From CAXMST01 sp963700785 (lineage in GTDB: Bacteria; Actinomycetota; Thermoleophilia; Solirubrobacterales; 70-9): a stretch of 61,614 bases of DNA. Below, in pieces: positions 1 to 9,249 of this stretch (the stretch's first letter is position 1; each line of letters starts with the position of its first letter). The stretch is taken from contig CAVOYZ010000023.1 of NCBI GenBank assembly GCA_963700785.1, forward strand, positions 1 through 61,614. Reading direction: 5' to 3'. A program made the translations under genes and the position numbers. The notes under the pieces are model-generated. The model saw only the letters and a program-made list of their open reading frames with translations. It ran no database searches and had not been told where the DNA came from.

Positions 1-4
1 AGAG

Positions 5-363
5 TGGAGGCGGTGGGAATCGAACCCACGTCCACGGTCGCGTGTCGAGTGACGTCTACAGGCATAGCCGGCGCTGAATCTCGCTCCGGGGGTCCGCTAC
101 CGGCGGGTTGATCCTCGGAGCCAGCCTCCTGAGATGTCCCCGGTCGGCGAAGGCGGACCTTCCGGGCGAGCCCGTTGATGACACCGGAACCCTTCCCCAC
201 GGGCCGAGGGAAGGCCGATGCTCACTGCTTAGCTTCTAACTAAGCCTTGAGGGCGAACTCATGGTCCGCACTTCTTGGTTGGTCCCGGGGTTTTACGAGG
301 CCTCCGGGAACCTCGACCTGCAATCAAACGCACGAGACAACCATGTCGAAGCCTGGCGCCCCC
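5..363 (-). ncRNA. ssrA: transfer-messenger RNA (tmRNA)
   Basis: Rescues ribosomes stalled on broken mRNA by acting first as tRNA-Ala and then as mRNA for a degradation tag. On the minus strand the 5' end GGGGGCG pairs with the 3' CGCCTCC plus discriminator A, and the T-arm GTGGGTTCGATTCCCAC is intact. CCA is not encoded. The conserved CTTCGAC follows the 5' stem. The tag frame runs from a GCG resume codon (269-267) to TAG (242-240) and reads ADHEFALKA. Its partners SmpB and RNase R lie about 7 kb away on the same strand. The C-terminal LKA instead of the usual LAA is odd. Confidence 0.93.
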
Positions 364-379
364 GTGCTATGTCCTGACT

Positions 380-385
380 ATTGTA
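380..385 (-). promoter_or_regulatory. probable -10 element of the tmRNA promoter
   Basis: The minus strand reads TACAAT here, five of six matches to a sigma70-type -10 box. It ends 16 bases before the mature 5' end of tmRNA, leaving room for a short leader removed by RNase P. No good -35 box is visible at the expected distance, so this rests on the -10 hexamer alone. Confidence 0.45.
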
Positions 386-433
386 GGTCGCCGGGCAACC
401 GCCGATCTGACGGACGCCCCTGACTGCACCACC

Positions 434-874
434 GTGCCCCCCGCGAGTCCCGAGCCCGAGCCCGATCTGCCGCTGACCGGTGGCTGCGGATGCGGCCGGG
501 TGCGATGGCAGTTGAGCGCCGCTCCGAGCGGCGCCCGCTACTGCCACTGCAGCCGTTGTCAGCGCCGCACCGGCACCGCCGCATCGCCGGGGGCGCAGGT
601 CGTTCCCGGCTCGTTCCGGGTGACCTCCGGGGAGGACTTGATCCGTGCCTGGTGTCCCCCAGACGGCTTCGAGAAGCACTTCTGCGGCGAGTGCGGGTCG
701 GCGCTGTTCAGCCGCCACCCCGAGGATCACGATCTGGTGATGGTCAGGCTCGGCAGCTTCGACGGGGACCCGATGGTCCGGCCGAGCGCCCGCCAGTTCG
801 TCGACTCCGCCTGCATCTGGGAGGAGATCCCCGACGACGGCCTGCCGCGTCATCGCGGCCGGGCGCCGCGGTGA
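434..874 (+). CDS. GFA-domain (CENP-V/GFA) zinc protein
   Basis: About 146 aa. Cysteines Cys18 and Cys20 (GGCGCG), then a CHCSRC cluster at residues 37-42, then FCGECGSALF, follow the zinc-binding layout of the GFA family (glutathione-dependent formaldehyde-activating enzyme-like). Most family members have no proven substrate, so formaldehyde metabolism should not be assumed. The frame is open further upstream, but that part lies inside the tmRNA, so I chose the GTG at 434. The basic tail (RGRAPR) looks non-domain. It is the only plus-strand gene between tmRNA and the flavoprotein. Confidence 0.75.
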   Translation: MPPASPEPEPDLPLTGGCGCGRVRWQLSAAPSGARYCHCSRCQRRTGTAASPGAQVVPGSFRVTSGEDLIRAWCPPDGFEKHFCGECGSALFSRHPEDHDLVMVRLGSFDGDPMVRPSARQFVDSACIWEEIPDDGLPRHRGRAPR

Positions 875-928
875 ACCTGCCGCGCCCCGGGAGGGTCTGG
901 GATCATTCGCGGAGCGAGAGAGGGGCTG

Positions 929-2449
929 ATGGCGACAGCATCAGTTGAGGGCAACGGAGCGGCGAGCACCGCCGAGCGGGCGGACGTGGTGATCGTCGGC
1001 GCCCGCTGCGCCGGTTCGGCCGCGGCGGCGATGCTGGCCGCAGCCGGACGCAGCGTGGTCGTCATCGACCGGACCCAGTTCCCGTCCGACACGCTCTCGA
1101 CCCACGCGATGTTCCCCTCGGGCTGCGCCGAGTTCCAGCGGATCGGAGCCTGGCCGCGGATCCGCGACGAGATCCGCCCGGCCGAGCTCGAGCACGTCCG
1201 GCTCACGCTCGCCGACGGGACCGAGGCCCGCGAGCGCTGGGAGCCCGTTGACGGGATCGACTTCGGCGTCTCGATCCCGCGCAACCTGCTCGACGTGGTG
1301 TTGGTCGAGAACGCGCGCGAGCGAGGCGCCGACGTGCGTGAGCGCTGCTCGCTGCAGGAGGTGCTCTGGAGATCCGGCCGCGTGGTCGGGGTCAGCTACC
1401 GGAGCCCCGACGGCGAGACGCGGAGGATCCTCGCCGACGTGGTGATCGGGGCCGACGGGCGCCGATCCGGAGTCGCGGCGGGCGTCGGCGCCTGGCATCC
1501 GTTCCGCGGCTCGAAGAACGGCCGCGGGCTGGTCTTCCGCTACATGGACGACCCGCGGGCCGGGACGCCGGAGTCGCGGACGATGTGGCAGTGGCGCGAC
1601 GGCAACTCGCTCGCCTTCGCCTTCCCGAACCCGAATGACCGGATCATCTGCCTGTTCATGGGTGACGCCGACGAGGTCGCATGGGCTCGCAAGGATCCCG
1701 ACCGCTACTGGGCCGCGAAGCTGGCCGAGCACCCCGGCTGCGCCGCCCGTCTCGAGGGCGCGACGGGAATGACGAAGCTGCGCTCGACCGGCGACACCCA
1801 CGCCTACTGGCGCGCCTCGAGCGGGCCCGGCTGGGTGCTGGCCGGCGACGCGAGCCACTTCAAGGACCCGGTGACCGGCCAGGGCATGGGCGACGCGCTG
1901 CGAATGGGCCGGACGCTGGGCGAGGCGCTGGCACCGGTGATCGGCGACCCGGTCGCGACCGATCGCGCCGCCAGGCGCTGGGAGCACGAGACCGCGAGGC
2001 ACTGCCTGCACGCCTACCACTTCGCAAACTTCGACACGATCGTCGACGACGTCTCGCCCGTGTTCCGGGAGTTGATCCGTGAGTTCGGCGCCGACGAGCG
2101 GCCGGCGGTCTCCCACATCTTCGGACGCACCCGCGCAACCCAGGAGGTGATCACCTGGCCGCGGATGGGTAGGGCTCTGATCAACGCCCTGATCCGAGGG
2201 CCGGACCGGCGGCGCTCGCTCAAGTTCGGGCTCGACTTCGCCCGGATCCAGGCCGAGGTGCGCCGCGAGATCTCCCGGGACCGGTTCCGTGAGAGCGGCA
2301 CCGTGCGGGGCTCGGACCATCCCGGCTGGAGGTCCTGGGAGCCCCCCAGCCTGCGGCCGTCCGGAGCCGCAGACGGCGCGGGACCGGCTCCCGTCCGCGA
2401 GGCCGGGGCAGCGAACGGCAATGCGCCGAGCGAGGCGGGGGTCGCGTGA
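929..2449 (+). CDS. FAD-dependent oxidoreductase (geranylgeranyl reductase/monooxygenase type)
   Basis: 506 aa. The N-terminal dinucleotide-binding fold is VVIVGARCAGSAAA, followed by a second FAD motif (VVIGADGRRSGVA near residue 175) and the GDASHFKDPVTGQGMGDAL motif near residue 310, the order found in class A flavin monooxygenases and geranylgeranyl-reductase-like proteins. The substrate is unknown. GAGAGGGG just upstream supports the ATG at 929. Its stop overlaps the start of the following amidohydrolase (GTGA), so the two are probably co-translated and may act on one substrate. The Ala/Pro-rich C-terminal 50 residues are low complexity. Confidence 0.85.
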   Translation: MATASVEGNGAASTAERADVVIVGARCAGSAAAAMLAAAGRSVVVIDRTQFPSDTLSTHAMFPSGCAEFQRIGAWPRIRDEIRPAELEHVRLTLADGTEARERWEPVDGIDFGVSIPRNLLDVVLVENARERGADVRERCSLQEVLWRSGRVVGVSYRSPDGETRRILADVVIGADGRRSGVAAGVGAWHPFRGSKNGRGLVFRYMDDPRAGTPESRTMWQWRDGNSLAFAFPNPNDRIICLFMGDADEVAWARKDPDRYWAAKLAEHPGCAARLEGATGMTKLRSTGDTHAYWRASSGPGWVLAGDASHFKDPVTGQGMGDALRMGRTLGEALAPVIGDPVATDRAARRWEHETARHCLHAYHFANFDTIVDDVSPVFRELIREFGADERPAVSHIFGRTRATQEVITWPRMGRALINALIRGPDRRRSLKFGLDFARIQAEVRREISRDRFRESGTVRGSDHPGWRSWEPPSLRPSGAADGAGPAPVREAGAANGNAPSEAGVA

Positions 2450-3486
2450 GCGAGGTCGAGACGGTGCGCCTTGCCGCCGTGCAACCCGCGGTCCGCCTCG
2501 GCGAGATCGAGGCCAACCTGGCTCACGTCGAGGACCTGATCCGGGACGCCCACCGGGAGCACGGACCGGACGTGATCACCGTGCCGGAGTCGATGACGAC
2601 GCCGAACGTCTACTCGAAGCGGATGCACGACGCGGCCCGCACGGTCGACGGCCAGCCCTTCCAGCTGCTCGTTCGGCTCGCCCGCGAGCTCGACTGCGTG
2701 ATCGGCGGCGGCTTCATCGCCGCACGCGGCGGCCACACATACGGAACCTACGTGCTCGCCGAGCCCGACGGCAGCGCCAACCTGCACGACAAGGACATCC
2801 CGACCGTCTGGGAGCACAACTACTACCGGGGCGGCGACGACGACGGGGTGATCGACTCCGCCCGCCTCGGGCGAATCGGACTCGCCTGCGGCTGGGAGTG
2901 GGCCCGCAACCGAACCGCCCGCCGGCTCCGCGACGGCCGCGTCCGCCTGCTGCTCGGCGGCATGTGCTGGCCCTCGTTCCCGACCAACTGGCCGCAGCCC
3001 TTCGAGACGCTCTGTCGTCGTGAGCGCCGGGTCCAGCGGCAGCTCGCCCGCGAGCTACCGCGTCAGATGGCACGGATGATCGGGGCGCCGGTCTCGATGC
3101 CGTCGCACGTCGGCGACGTCGAGTTCGATGCGCCGATGATGCCCGGGGTCGAATGGCACACGGAGCTGGTCGGCGAGACCCAGATCGTCGAGCGGGACGG
3201 GACGATCCTCGCCCGCCTCACCTACGAGGACGGGGCGGGCCACGTCGCGGCCGAGGTCGAGCTCCGCGACCCGACGCCGCTGGACCCGATCCCGGAACGC
3301 TTCTGGATCCCGATCATGCCGGCCTCGATCCACGCCGTCTGGCACCCGCTGAACCTGCACGGCGCGGCCCGCTACCGGGCGATGCGCGCGCTCTCCAAGC
3401 ATCCCTGGCAGCGCGAGCCCGCCGTCGACCTGCCCGACCGGATCCCCCCTCACGACCCCGCCGAGCAACCCGCCGCGGTCGGCTGA
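2446..3486 (+). CDS. carbon-nitrogen hydrolase (nitrilase superfamily)
   Basis: 346 aa. The family triad is visible: Glu in ITVPES, Lys in LHDKDIPT and Cys in GLACGWEW. Such enzymes hydrolyse amides, nitriles or N-carbamoyl groups through a Cys thioester; the Trp after the Cys-Gly does not identify a branch. It starts with GTG inside the stop codon of the upstream flavoprotein, indicating translational coupling. The pairing suggests flavin-dependent oxidation followed by C-N cleavage, but the substrate cannot be told from sequence. Confidence 0.85.
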   Translation: MSEVETVRLAAVQPAVRLGEIEANLAHVEDLIRDAHREHGPDVITVPESMTTPNVYSKRMHDAARTVDGQPFQLLVRLARELDCVIGGGFIAARGGHTYGTYVLAEPDGSANLHDKDIPTVWEHNYYRGGDDDGVIDSARLGRIGLACGWEWARNRTARRLRDGRVRLLLGGMCWPSFPTNWPQPFETLCRRERRVQRQLARELPRQMARMIGAPVSMPSHVGDVEFDAPMMPGVEWHTELVGETQIVERDGTILARLTYEDGAGHVAAEVELRDPTPLDPIPERFWIPIMPASIHAVWHPLNLHGAARYRAMRALSKHPWQREPAVDLPDRIPPHDPAEQPAAVG

Positions 3487-3507
3487 GCCGGACCGCCCGG
3501 ACCCGGC

Positions 3508-3879
3508 TCAGGCCCCGCCCGGCGCCGCCAGCTCCGGGATCCAGGTCCGGACGTGCTCGTCGATCGCGCCCCGGACCCACCGCCGCTCCCCCGGGTCGGC
3601 CATCCGGTAGCGGCCGAGCAGCATCTTCTGGTCGGTGAGCGGCAGGCCGGCGATCTCCCAACTCACCACCAGCCGCTCGAACAACATCTCCTCGCGCCGC
3701 TGCCAGGCGTCGTCGACCGAGGCGGCGGCGCCACTCGGCGGCTCGCCGATCTTGGCGATCGTCGCCGGGCTCAGCTCCCTGCGCAGGGTCAGCACGTTGC
3801 CGTCCGGATCGGTGTAGTCCTCGACCTCGACCGCCTTCCGCGCTCGCTTTCCCCGCTGGCCGCGCCCCTTCTTCGCCAC
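3508..3879 (-). CDS. conserved hypothetical protein, 123 aa
   Basis: Not recognised. The N-terminus is strongly basic (MAKKGRGQRGKRARK), followed by an acidic/hydrophobic body with a predicted helical stretch (EEMLFERLVVSWEIAGLPLTDQ) and a C-terminal RRWVRGAIDEHVRTWIPEL. Third-position GC is high and codon use matches the neighbours, so it is likely real. It lies directly downstream of the thioesterase locus on the same strand, with about 10 bases between them, and probably shares its transcript. Confidence 0.6.
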   Translation of the reverse strand: MAKKGRGQRGKRARKAVEVEDYTDPDGNVLTLRRELSPATIAKIGEPPSGAAASVDDAWQRREEMLFERLVVSWEIAGLPLTDQKMLLGRYRMADPGERRWVRGAIDEHVRTWIPELAAPGGA

Positions 3880-3888
3880 CCGCTGCGC

Positions 3889-4699
3889 CTACCGATCCCA
3901 GGGCCGGATCAGCGCCAGCTGCCGCGACTGAGCGAGGAGGGTTCCGCCGGCGTCCCAAAGCGACCCGTCCTCCTCGAAGAAGCCACGTGAAGAGCTGCCG
4001 GAGGTGAACCTCGCCAGCACCTGCTCACGCTCGCCCAGCGGCGGTCGCCCGCGAAAGTGGATCGTGAGCTCCAGGGTCGGGGCCAGCACCGGCCCGTCGA
4101 GACGCGGGAACGGAGCCGGCCACCAGGAGTCCGTGTACATCGCGATCAGCTCGGGCTCGAGCGGAGCCGGCAGCTTGGTCCGCAGCCAGCCACCGGCCTC
4201 TCCCTCGGTGCCGGTGAATGGGACGCCGCCGAAGACCATCCGCATCTCGAGCTGATCGAAGATCCGTGGCGGCAGGAAGCTCGAGTCGACCGGCTCGAGC
4301 GTCTCGGGGTCAGGCGCGGCGGGCGGCGGGTCCGACCACTCCGCAGCCGGCTCGAAGTCCCCGCTGAGCACACAGAGCGCCAGGCAGGTCGTCTTGCCCC
4401 CCTGCTCGATCCGCGCCGAGCAGGTCGTCGCGGTCCGTCCAGAGCGCTCGGTCTCGACCGCGATCTCGACCGGCCCGTCGGCCGGGGGCCGCAGGTAGTG
4501 GACCGTCAGCGAGCGGGGCTCGCGGGTGGGATCAGCAACCGTGGCGCGGATCGCCCGCAGGATGATCGCCGCTACGTAGCCACCATTCGGCCCCGGCGGA
4601 CCCGACCACGGCCTCCTTCATCTCCGCAGCGAAGCGACCGCCGCCCTCCGCGTGGACCGCGGTGTCGACTCTGAAATCTGCCGGAGCAGCGACCTCCAC
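3889..4699 (-). pseudogene. acyl-CoA thioesterase (TesB-like), broken by a frameshift
   Basis: Double-hotdog thioesterase family. The N-terminus is read from GTG 4699 (VDTAVHAEGGGRFAAEM), then a one-base excess G near 4609 breaks the frame. Downstream the frame resumes with SGPPGPNGGYVAAI and GRTATTCSARIEQGGKTT, both typical of the family, and runs to the end at 3889. Removing a single G from GGCCGTGG restores a continuous protein of about 270 aa with no internal stop. It could be a recent mutation or a sequencing error; the intact codon use on both sides favours error. Confidence 0.75.
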
Positions 4700-4738
4700 G
4701 CGGCGAGATCATCGCAGCGCTGGGACCGGAGCAGCCGA

Positions 4739-6936
4739 TCAGGCCTCGAGACGGTGCTTGACCGAGTCGAGGAACTCCTTCGGGAAGCCGGGGATCGAGT
4801 CGAGCTCATCGGCCGAGCGGAAGCCGCCGGAGCGCTCACGGTAGGCGAGCAGCCGCCCGGTCTGCGTGACCGAGAAACCGGCGCTTCGAAGCTCGTCGAA
4901 GCTGGCTCGATTGAGGTTGATCGAGCCCTCCTCGCCCGGCTGCGGGGCAGGCGCGCCTCCGGGCTGCTCGGCCGGTGGCGCTGCGGCCACCTCGGGCGCA
5001 GCCGGCGGGCGGAGGCTCAGCGGCGGCGGCGCTTGGCCGGGCCGCGCCTGCTGCGGCGCCACATCCTGACCGGGCCGCGCCTGCGGCTGCTCCTGCTGCG
5101 CGGCGCAGTCTGATCGGGTCGCGCGCGGCGGGGTCCGCTGCGTCGCCGCGCCTGGATCGGTCCCTGAGGACGCGGATTCCTGGCTCGGTCGTCGAGCCGC
5201 GACCGCGACCGCCTCACGGGCACGGCGCTCGGCCTCACGGGCACGGCGCTCGGCCTCGTTGATCCGGTCCAGCATCCGCTGAACGTCCTTCTCGCGCTCG
5301 CCCTCCTCCTTCTTGAGCTCGACCAGCCGTTCGGCGTGGACCGCCCGATCCTCGGCCTCCTTCGCCTGTGCCTCGATCATCTCGAGGCGCTGCTGAGCTT
5401 CGGCCAGCGCCTGCTCGGTTCGCTCGCGATTGGCGCTGATCGACGTCTCCGTGTTCTCGAGCTCCCTGAGGATCTCCCGGTCACGCTCCTGCCGGCGGCG
5501 GATCAGCTCGTCGGTAGCCCGAAGCTCGCTGCTGAACGGGGACTCGCCGACGGCCGGCTCGGGCACCGGAGCGCCCGCAACCTGCTCGGCGGCACCGGGA
5601 ACCGCGCGCTGCTCGGCGAGGCTCTGGATTCGCTCGATCTCGCCGATCCGGCGCTCGGCATCGAGCTCGGCGGCCCGCGCCTCGGCGCCGACGATCGCCT
5701 CCTCCTCGCGCCGCTCCGCCTCGTAGAGCCGGTCGAGCGCCGACTGCTGCGCGGGCTGACGCTCCGCCGGGGTTTCGGACCGCTGGGTGGCGCCCTGGTC
5801 AGCGGGCCCGGCCGCGGGCGGCGGCGGCGGCATGGCCTGCGGCTGCTGTGGCTGGGCGGCCGGGTCGGGGAGCGGCGGGGTCTGCGCCTGCTGTCGCTGA
5901 GCGGCCGCGTCGGGCGGCGGCGGGGCGGTTGCCGCGGCGGCCACCGCGGCGGCGGCGAGCCCTCGGGATGCCTCCCCACCGGCCTGCGGAGCGGGCAGGG
6001 GCGGCGGTTGCGGTGCCCGCTCGTCGGCCTTGTTGGCGGCCCGAGCCCGGCGCTTCGCTTCGGCGGCTCGCTTCCGCTCCTCACGAACCTGCTCGCGTCG
6101 CGCCTTCGCAGCCGCCCTCGCCTCGTCGCGCTGTTGCTTCTTCAAGGCCCGCTTGTCCGCGCGTGAGAGGTCGGCCGGATCGGCGGGCTGCGGCGTCGTC
6201 GGCGCCCCGATCGGCTGGGCGGGAACGACCTCCTGACCGGGGCTTGGCGCGGGAAGATCCGCGTCGGCGCCTCCGGCGCGGCCCCGACCGCCTCGGCGGC
6301 GGGTGAAGCCTCGGGCGCCGGAGGCGGGGCCGGCGGTGGGGGCGGCGCGTCCCCGCCCTTCTTCCCGGCCCGGCGCTGGGCGCGCTCCTCGGCCTTCTCG
6401 GCCTTCGCCCGCTCGCGCTCGGCCTTCTTGCGGGCACGCTGCTCGGCCCGCTGGCGCTGGCTCTCCGCCCGGCGCTGCTTGCGCAGCTCGGCGCCCGACG
6501 GCGGCGGCGGTGGGGCCGCGGCCGGCGGTGGAAGGTCTCCCTGCGGCTGGGCAGCGACGGGCGGCGGCAGGTCAGCGGGCGTCGGAGCGCCCGGCTCCGG
6601 CGGGGCCGCAAACGGGGGCGGGGCCGGCGGTGGGGGCACTGCGCCGGCGGGGGCGGCGGGTGGCTGCTGCTGGGGCGGCGGAGCCGGAGGGGCGGCGGGA
6701 GGGGGGCCGGCGATGCCGGACACCTCGACGGTGCCCTCCATCGACGCGGACACTTCGCGCGGCGGCACGCCCGGAGCTTGGGGCTGCGGGGCCGGAGGCG
6801 GGTCGCCCTGAGGCTCCGCCTCGCTCGGCGGCGGCCGCTCGGAGCCGGGGTCGGGGTTATCGCTCACGCCTGGAGCCTGATCCTGGGTAGGGACTGCATC
6901 CCGATACATTGAACCAATCTCGGCGGCGGCCGGCAT
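4739..6936 (-). CDS. Pro/Ala-rich coiled-coil protein with C-terminal helix-hairpin-helix (frame break near 6270)
   Basis: About 730 aa if read across a frame break near 6250-6290. The N-terminal third is Pro/Ala-rich. Two Lys/Arg/Glu/Ala-rich helical stretches follow, including the repeated REAERRAREAERRAREA. The last 60 residues (INLNRASFDELRSAG...LDSIPGF) form a ComEA-type helix-hairpin-helix, a fold that usually contacts DNA. The upstream frame turns into Arg-rich nonsense after the break, while the downstream frame reads sensibly back to about 6285, so two separate genes (TTG 6145 overlapping TGA) are less likely. Function unknown. A 21-base tandem repeat lies at about 5214-5255. Confidence 0.6.
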
Positions 6937-6954
6937 CGGCAGTTGTCCGCGGAC

Positions 6955-7428
6955 TCATTGGTTGCGGTCCTTGAGCTCGCGCGCCACATCCCGGGCCACG
7001 TCGCGGTCGCGGATCTCGCGCCGCCGGTCGCGATGCTCCTTGCCTCGGGCGAGCGCCAGCTCGACCTTCGCCCGGTTGCCCCGGAAGTAGATACACGTCG
7101 GGATCAGGGTCAGGCCCTTGCGCTGCATGCGCCCGATCAGCCGCTCGATCTCCCAGCGATGGAGGAGCAGCTTGCGGGCGCGCTCCGGCTGATGGTTCTC
7201 GCGGGCGGCGGGCGCGTAGGCGGGGATGTGGGCGCCGCGAAGGTAGATCTCCCCCTCCTCGATCGCTGCGTAGGAGTCCTGCAGCCTGGCCTTGCCCTCG
7301 CGAAGAGCCTTGACCTCGGTCCCGCGCAGTTCGATCCCGGCCTCCATCGTCTCGACGATCACGTACTTGTGTCGCGCCGCGCGGTTGGTGGCGACATCGG
7401 CGCCGCGCTCGGCCTGCTTGCCGCTCAT
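6955..7428 (-). CDS. smpB: SsrA-binding protein SmpB
   Basis: 157 aa, the usual length. It binds tmRNA and places it in the decoding centre of the stalled ribosome. Recognisable family stretches are ARHKYVIVETMEAGIELRGT, VKALREGKARLQDSY, GEIYLRGAHIPAY and the basic C-terminal tail (KEHRDRRREIRDRD) that mimics an anticodon stem in the empty A site. Its start overlaps the 3' end of the RNase R gene by 4 bases. Together with tmRNA at the left edge this completes the trans-translation set. Confidence 0.96.
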   Translation of the reverse strand: MSGKQAERGADVATNRAARHKYVIVETMEAGIELRGTEVKALREGKARLQDSYAAIEEGEIYLRGAHIPAYAPAARENHQPERARKLLLHRWEIERLIGRMQRKGLTLIPTCIYFRGNRAKVELALARGKEHRDRRREIRDRDVARDVARELKDRNQ

Positions 7429-9249
7429 CGGCCGCCCCGGGGTCTCGCCGATCGCCGGCGACCGCGGCGTCGCTGAGCGGCGCCGGGACGAGCGGGCGCC
7501 TGCTCGGCGGGGACCAGGTCGACCCGGCCGCGGGGCGCCTCGAGCGCCTCCACCTGGACGCTGACCGGGTCGCCGAACCCGAGCCTGCGCCCCGTGCGCC
7601 CGCCGATCAGGGCGGACTCCGTCGCGTTCAGGTCGTAGTGATCGTCGACGATCTTCCGGACTGGGAGGAATCCCTCGTAGGCATCTGACATATCGCCGGC
7701 GAAGCGTACGAAGGCACCCGCGGCGATGACGCCCGACACCTCGCCCTCGAAGCGCTCACCCCAGCCGCGCTCGAACAGCTCACGCTCGAGCAGGAAGGCG
7801 AGGCAGATGTCATCGCCGTCGCGCTCGACCTTCATCGAGTCGCGCTCGCGCTCGGAGCAGTGCTCGGCGGCCGCCTCGACCTCGCGCCGCTCGGGCGGGT
7901 CGACCCCCGCGCCTAGCGTCGAGAGCAGGGCGCGGTGGGCGATCAGGTCCGGGTAGCGGCGGATCGGGGAGGTGAAGTGCGCATAGGCCGGGCTCGCCAA
8001 TCCGGCGTGACCCAGGTTCCGCTCGCTGTAGCGGGCCTGCTTCATCGCCCGCAGGACCAGCGAAGAGAGGCTTGCGGCGCCGCGACCGCGCCGATCGGCC
8101 TCGGCCGCGACCAGGCGGCTGGCCTCGACGGCGAGCTCACCGGCGGCCTTCGGCGTCAACTCGCTCGGGACGGGCTGGGGTCGGCACGTCGAGGGCCGCG
8201 AGCTGCTCGATCAGCAATTCGACTCGCGCCGGATCGGGCTGCTCGTGGACCCGGTAGAGGGTCGGTACGGCCTTGCGCTCGAGCAGCGTCGCGACCTGCT
8301 CGTTGGTGAGCACCATCAGGCGCTCGATCAACCGATGGGCCTCGGTCTGCTCGACCGCGCGGGCGGCCTCGACGCGGCCCTCCTGATCGAACTCGAACTG
8401 CGGCTCCGCGCTGGAGACGGCGAGCGCGGAGGACCCGGCCCGCTCGGCGAGCGCAGCGGCCGCCGAGCGGGCCGTTGCGAGCGCCGTGGCGACCGGCTCG
8501 GGGGCTCGCTCGGCGCCGGAGAAGATCCGGTCGAGGCCGTCGTAGTCGAGCCGCGCGTCGGAGCGGATCCGCGAGCGGTAGAAGGCGGCCGAGGTCGGCT
8601 CGCCGGTCGCGCTGATCGCGATCTCGGCGGTCAGCGTCAGGCGCTCGACGCCCGGGCTCAGGCTGCAGGCCCCGTCGCTGAGCACCGGCGGCAGCATCGG
8701 GGCCACCATCCCCGGCACGTAGGTGGAGTTCGCCCGCTCCCGCGCCTCGCGATCGAGCCCGCTCCCGGGCTCGATGTGGGCGGCGACGTCGGCGATGTGG
8801 ACCCAGATGCGAAAGCCGTCACCCTCGGGCCGGGCTGAGACCGCGTCGTCGAAGTCGCGGGCGCTCGCGGGGTCGACGGTGAAGGTCGGCTCGGCGACGA
8901 GGTCACGGCGGTCGCCCGGGTCCGCGGCAACCCGCTCCGCCGCGGCGGCGGCCTCCGCCTCGAGTCGCTGCGGAAAGCTCGGCCGCAGGCCGCGGTCCGC
9001 GAGCAGCGCGCCGACCACGTCCCGCGCGCGGTCCGCCCGGCCCAGCCCGGCGATCGGCTGGGCGCCGCGCCGGTCGACGCGGCAGAGGGCCATCTCGCCC
9101 GCTCCGACCTTGACCCGCCCGCGCGACACCGAGAGCTGCGGACCGCGCTCGAAGACCGGCTCGGCGACGAGGAAGCGCCCGCGACGGGAGATCACGAACA
9201 CCCGCTTGGCCGCGGCCCGAGGCCCGCTGCGGGGCGTGTTCGAGGCCAC
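7425..9249 (-). CDS. rnr: ribonuclease R (RNB family 3'-5' exonuclease), frame break near 8175
   Basis: About 605 aa across one frame break. The RNB catalytic core is clear: the Asp cluster in DPASARDFDDAVSA binds the metals, followed by WVHIADVAAHI, ANSTYVPGMVAPMLP and, after the break, the conserved YAHFTSPIRRYPDLIAHR. An S1-like domain follows (EGEVSGVIAAGAFVRF). The frame shifts at about 8172-8178 (CCCCAGCCCG), joining LDVPTP to PVPSELTPKAAGEL as expected for the family. It starts at a GTG touching the protease stop. RNase R degrades non-stop mRNA in trans-translation, matching its overlap with smpB. Confidence 0.88.

Noticed and set aside
6142..6936. Separate Pro-rich gene coupled by TTGA to the coiled-coil gene
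   Set aside because: The last 35 codons of this frame turn Arg-rich, while the other frame reads smoothly upstream of TTG 6145. A frame break in one gene explains both better.
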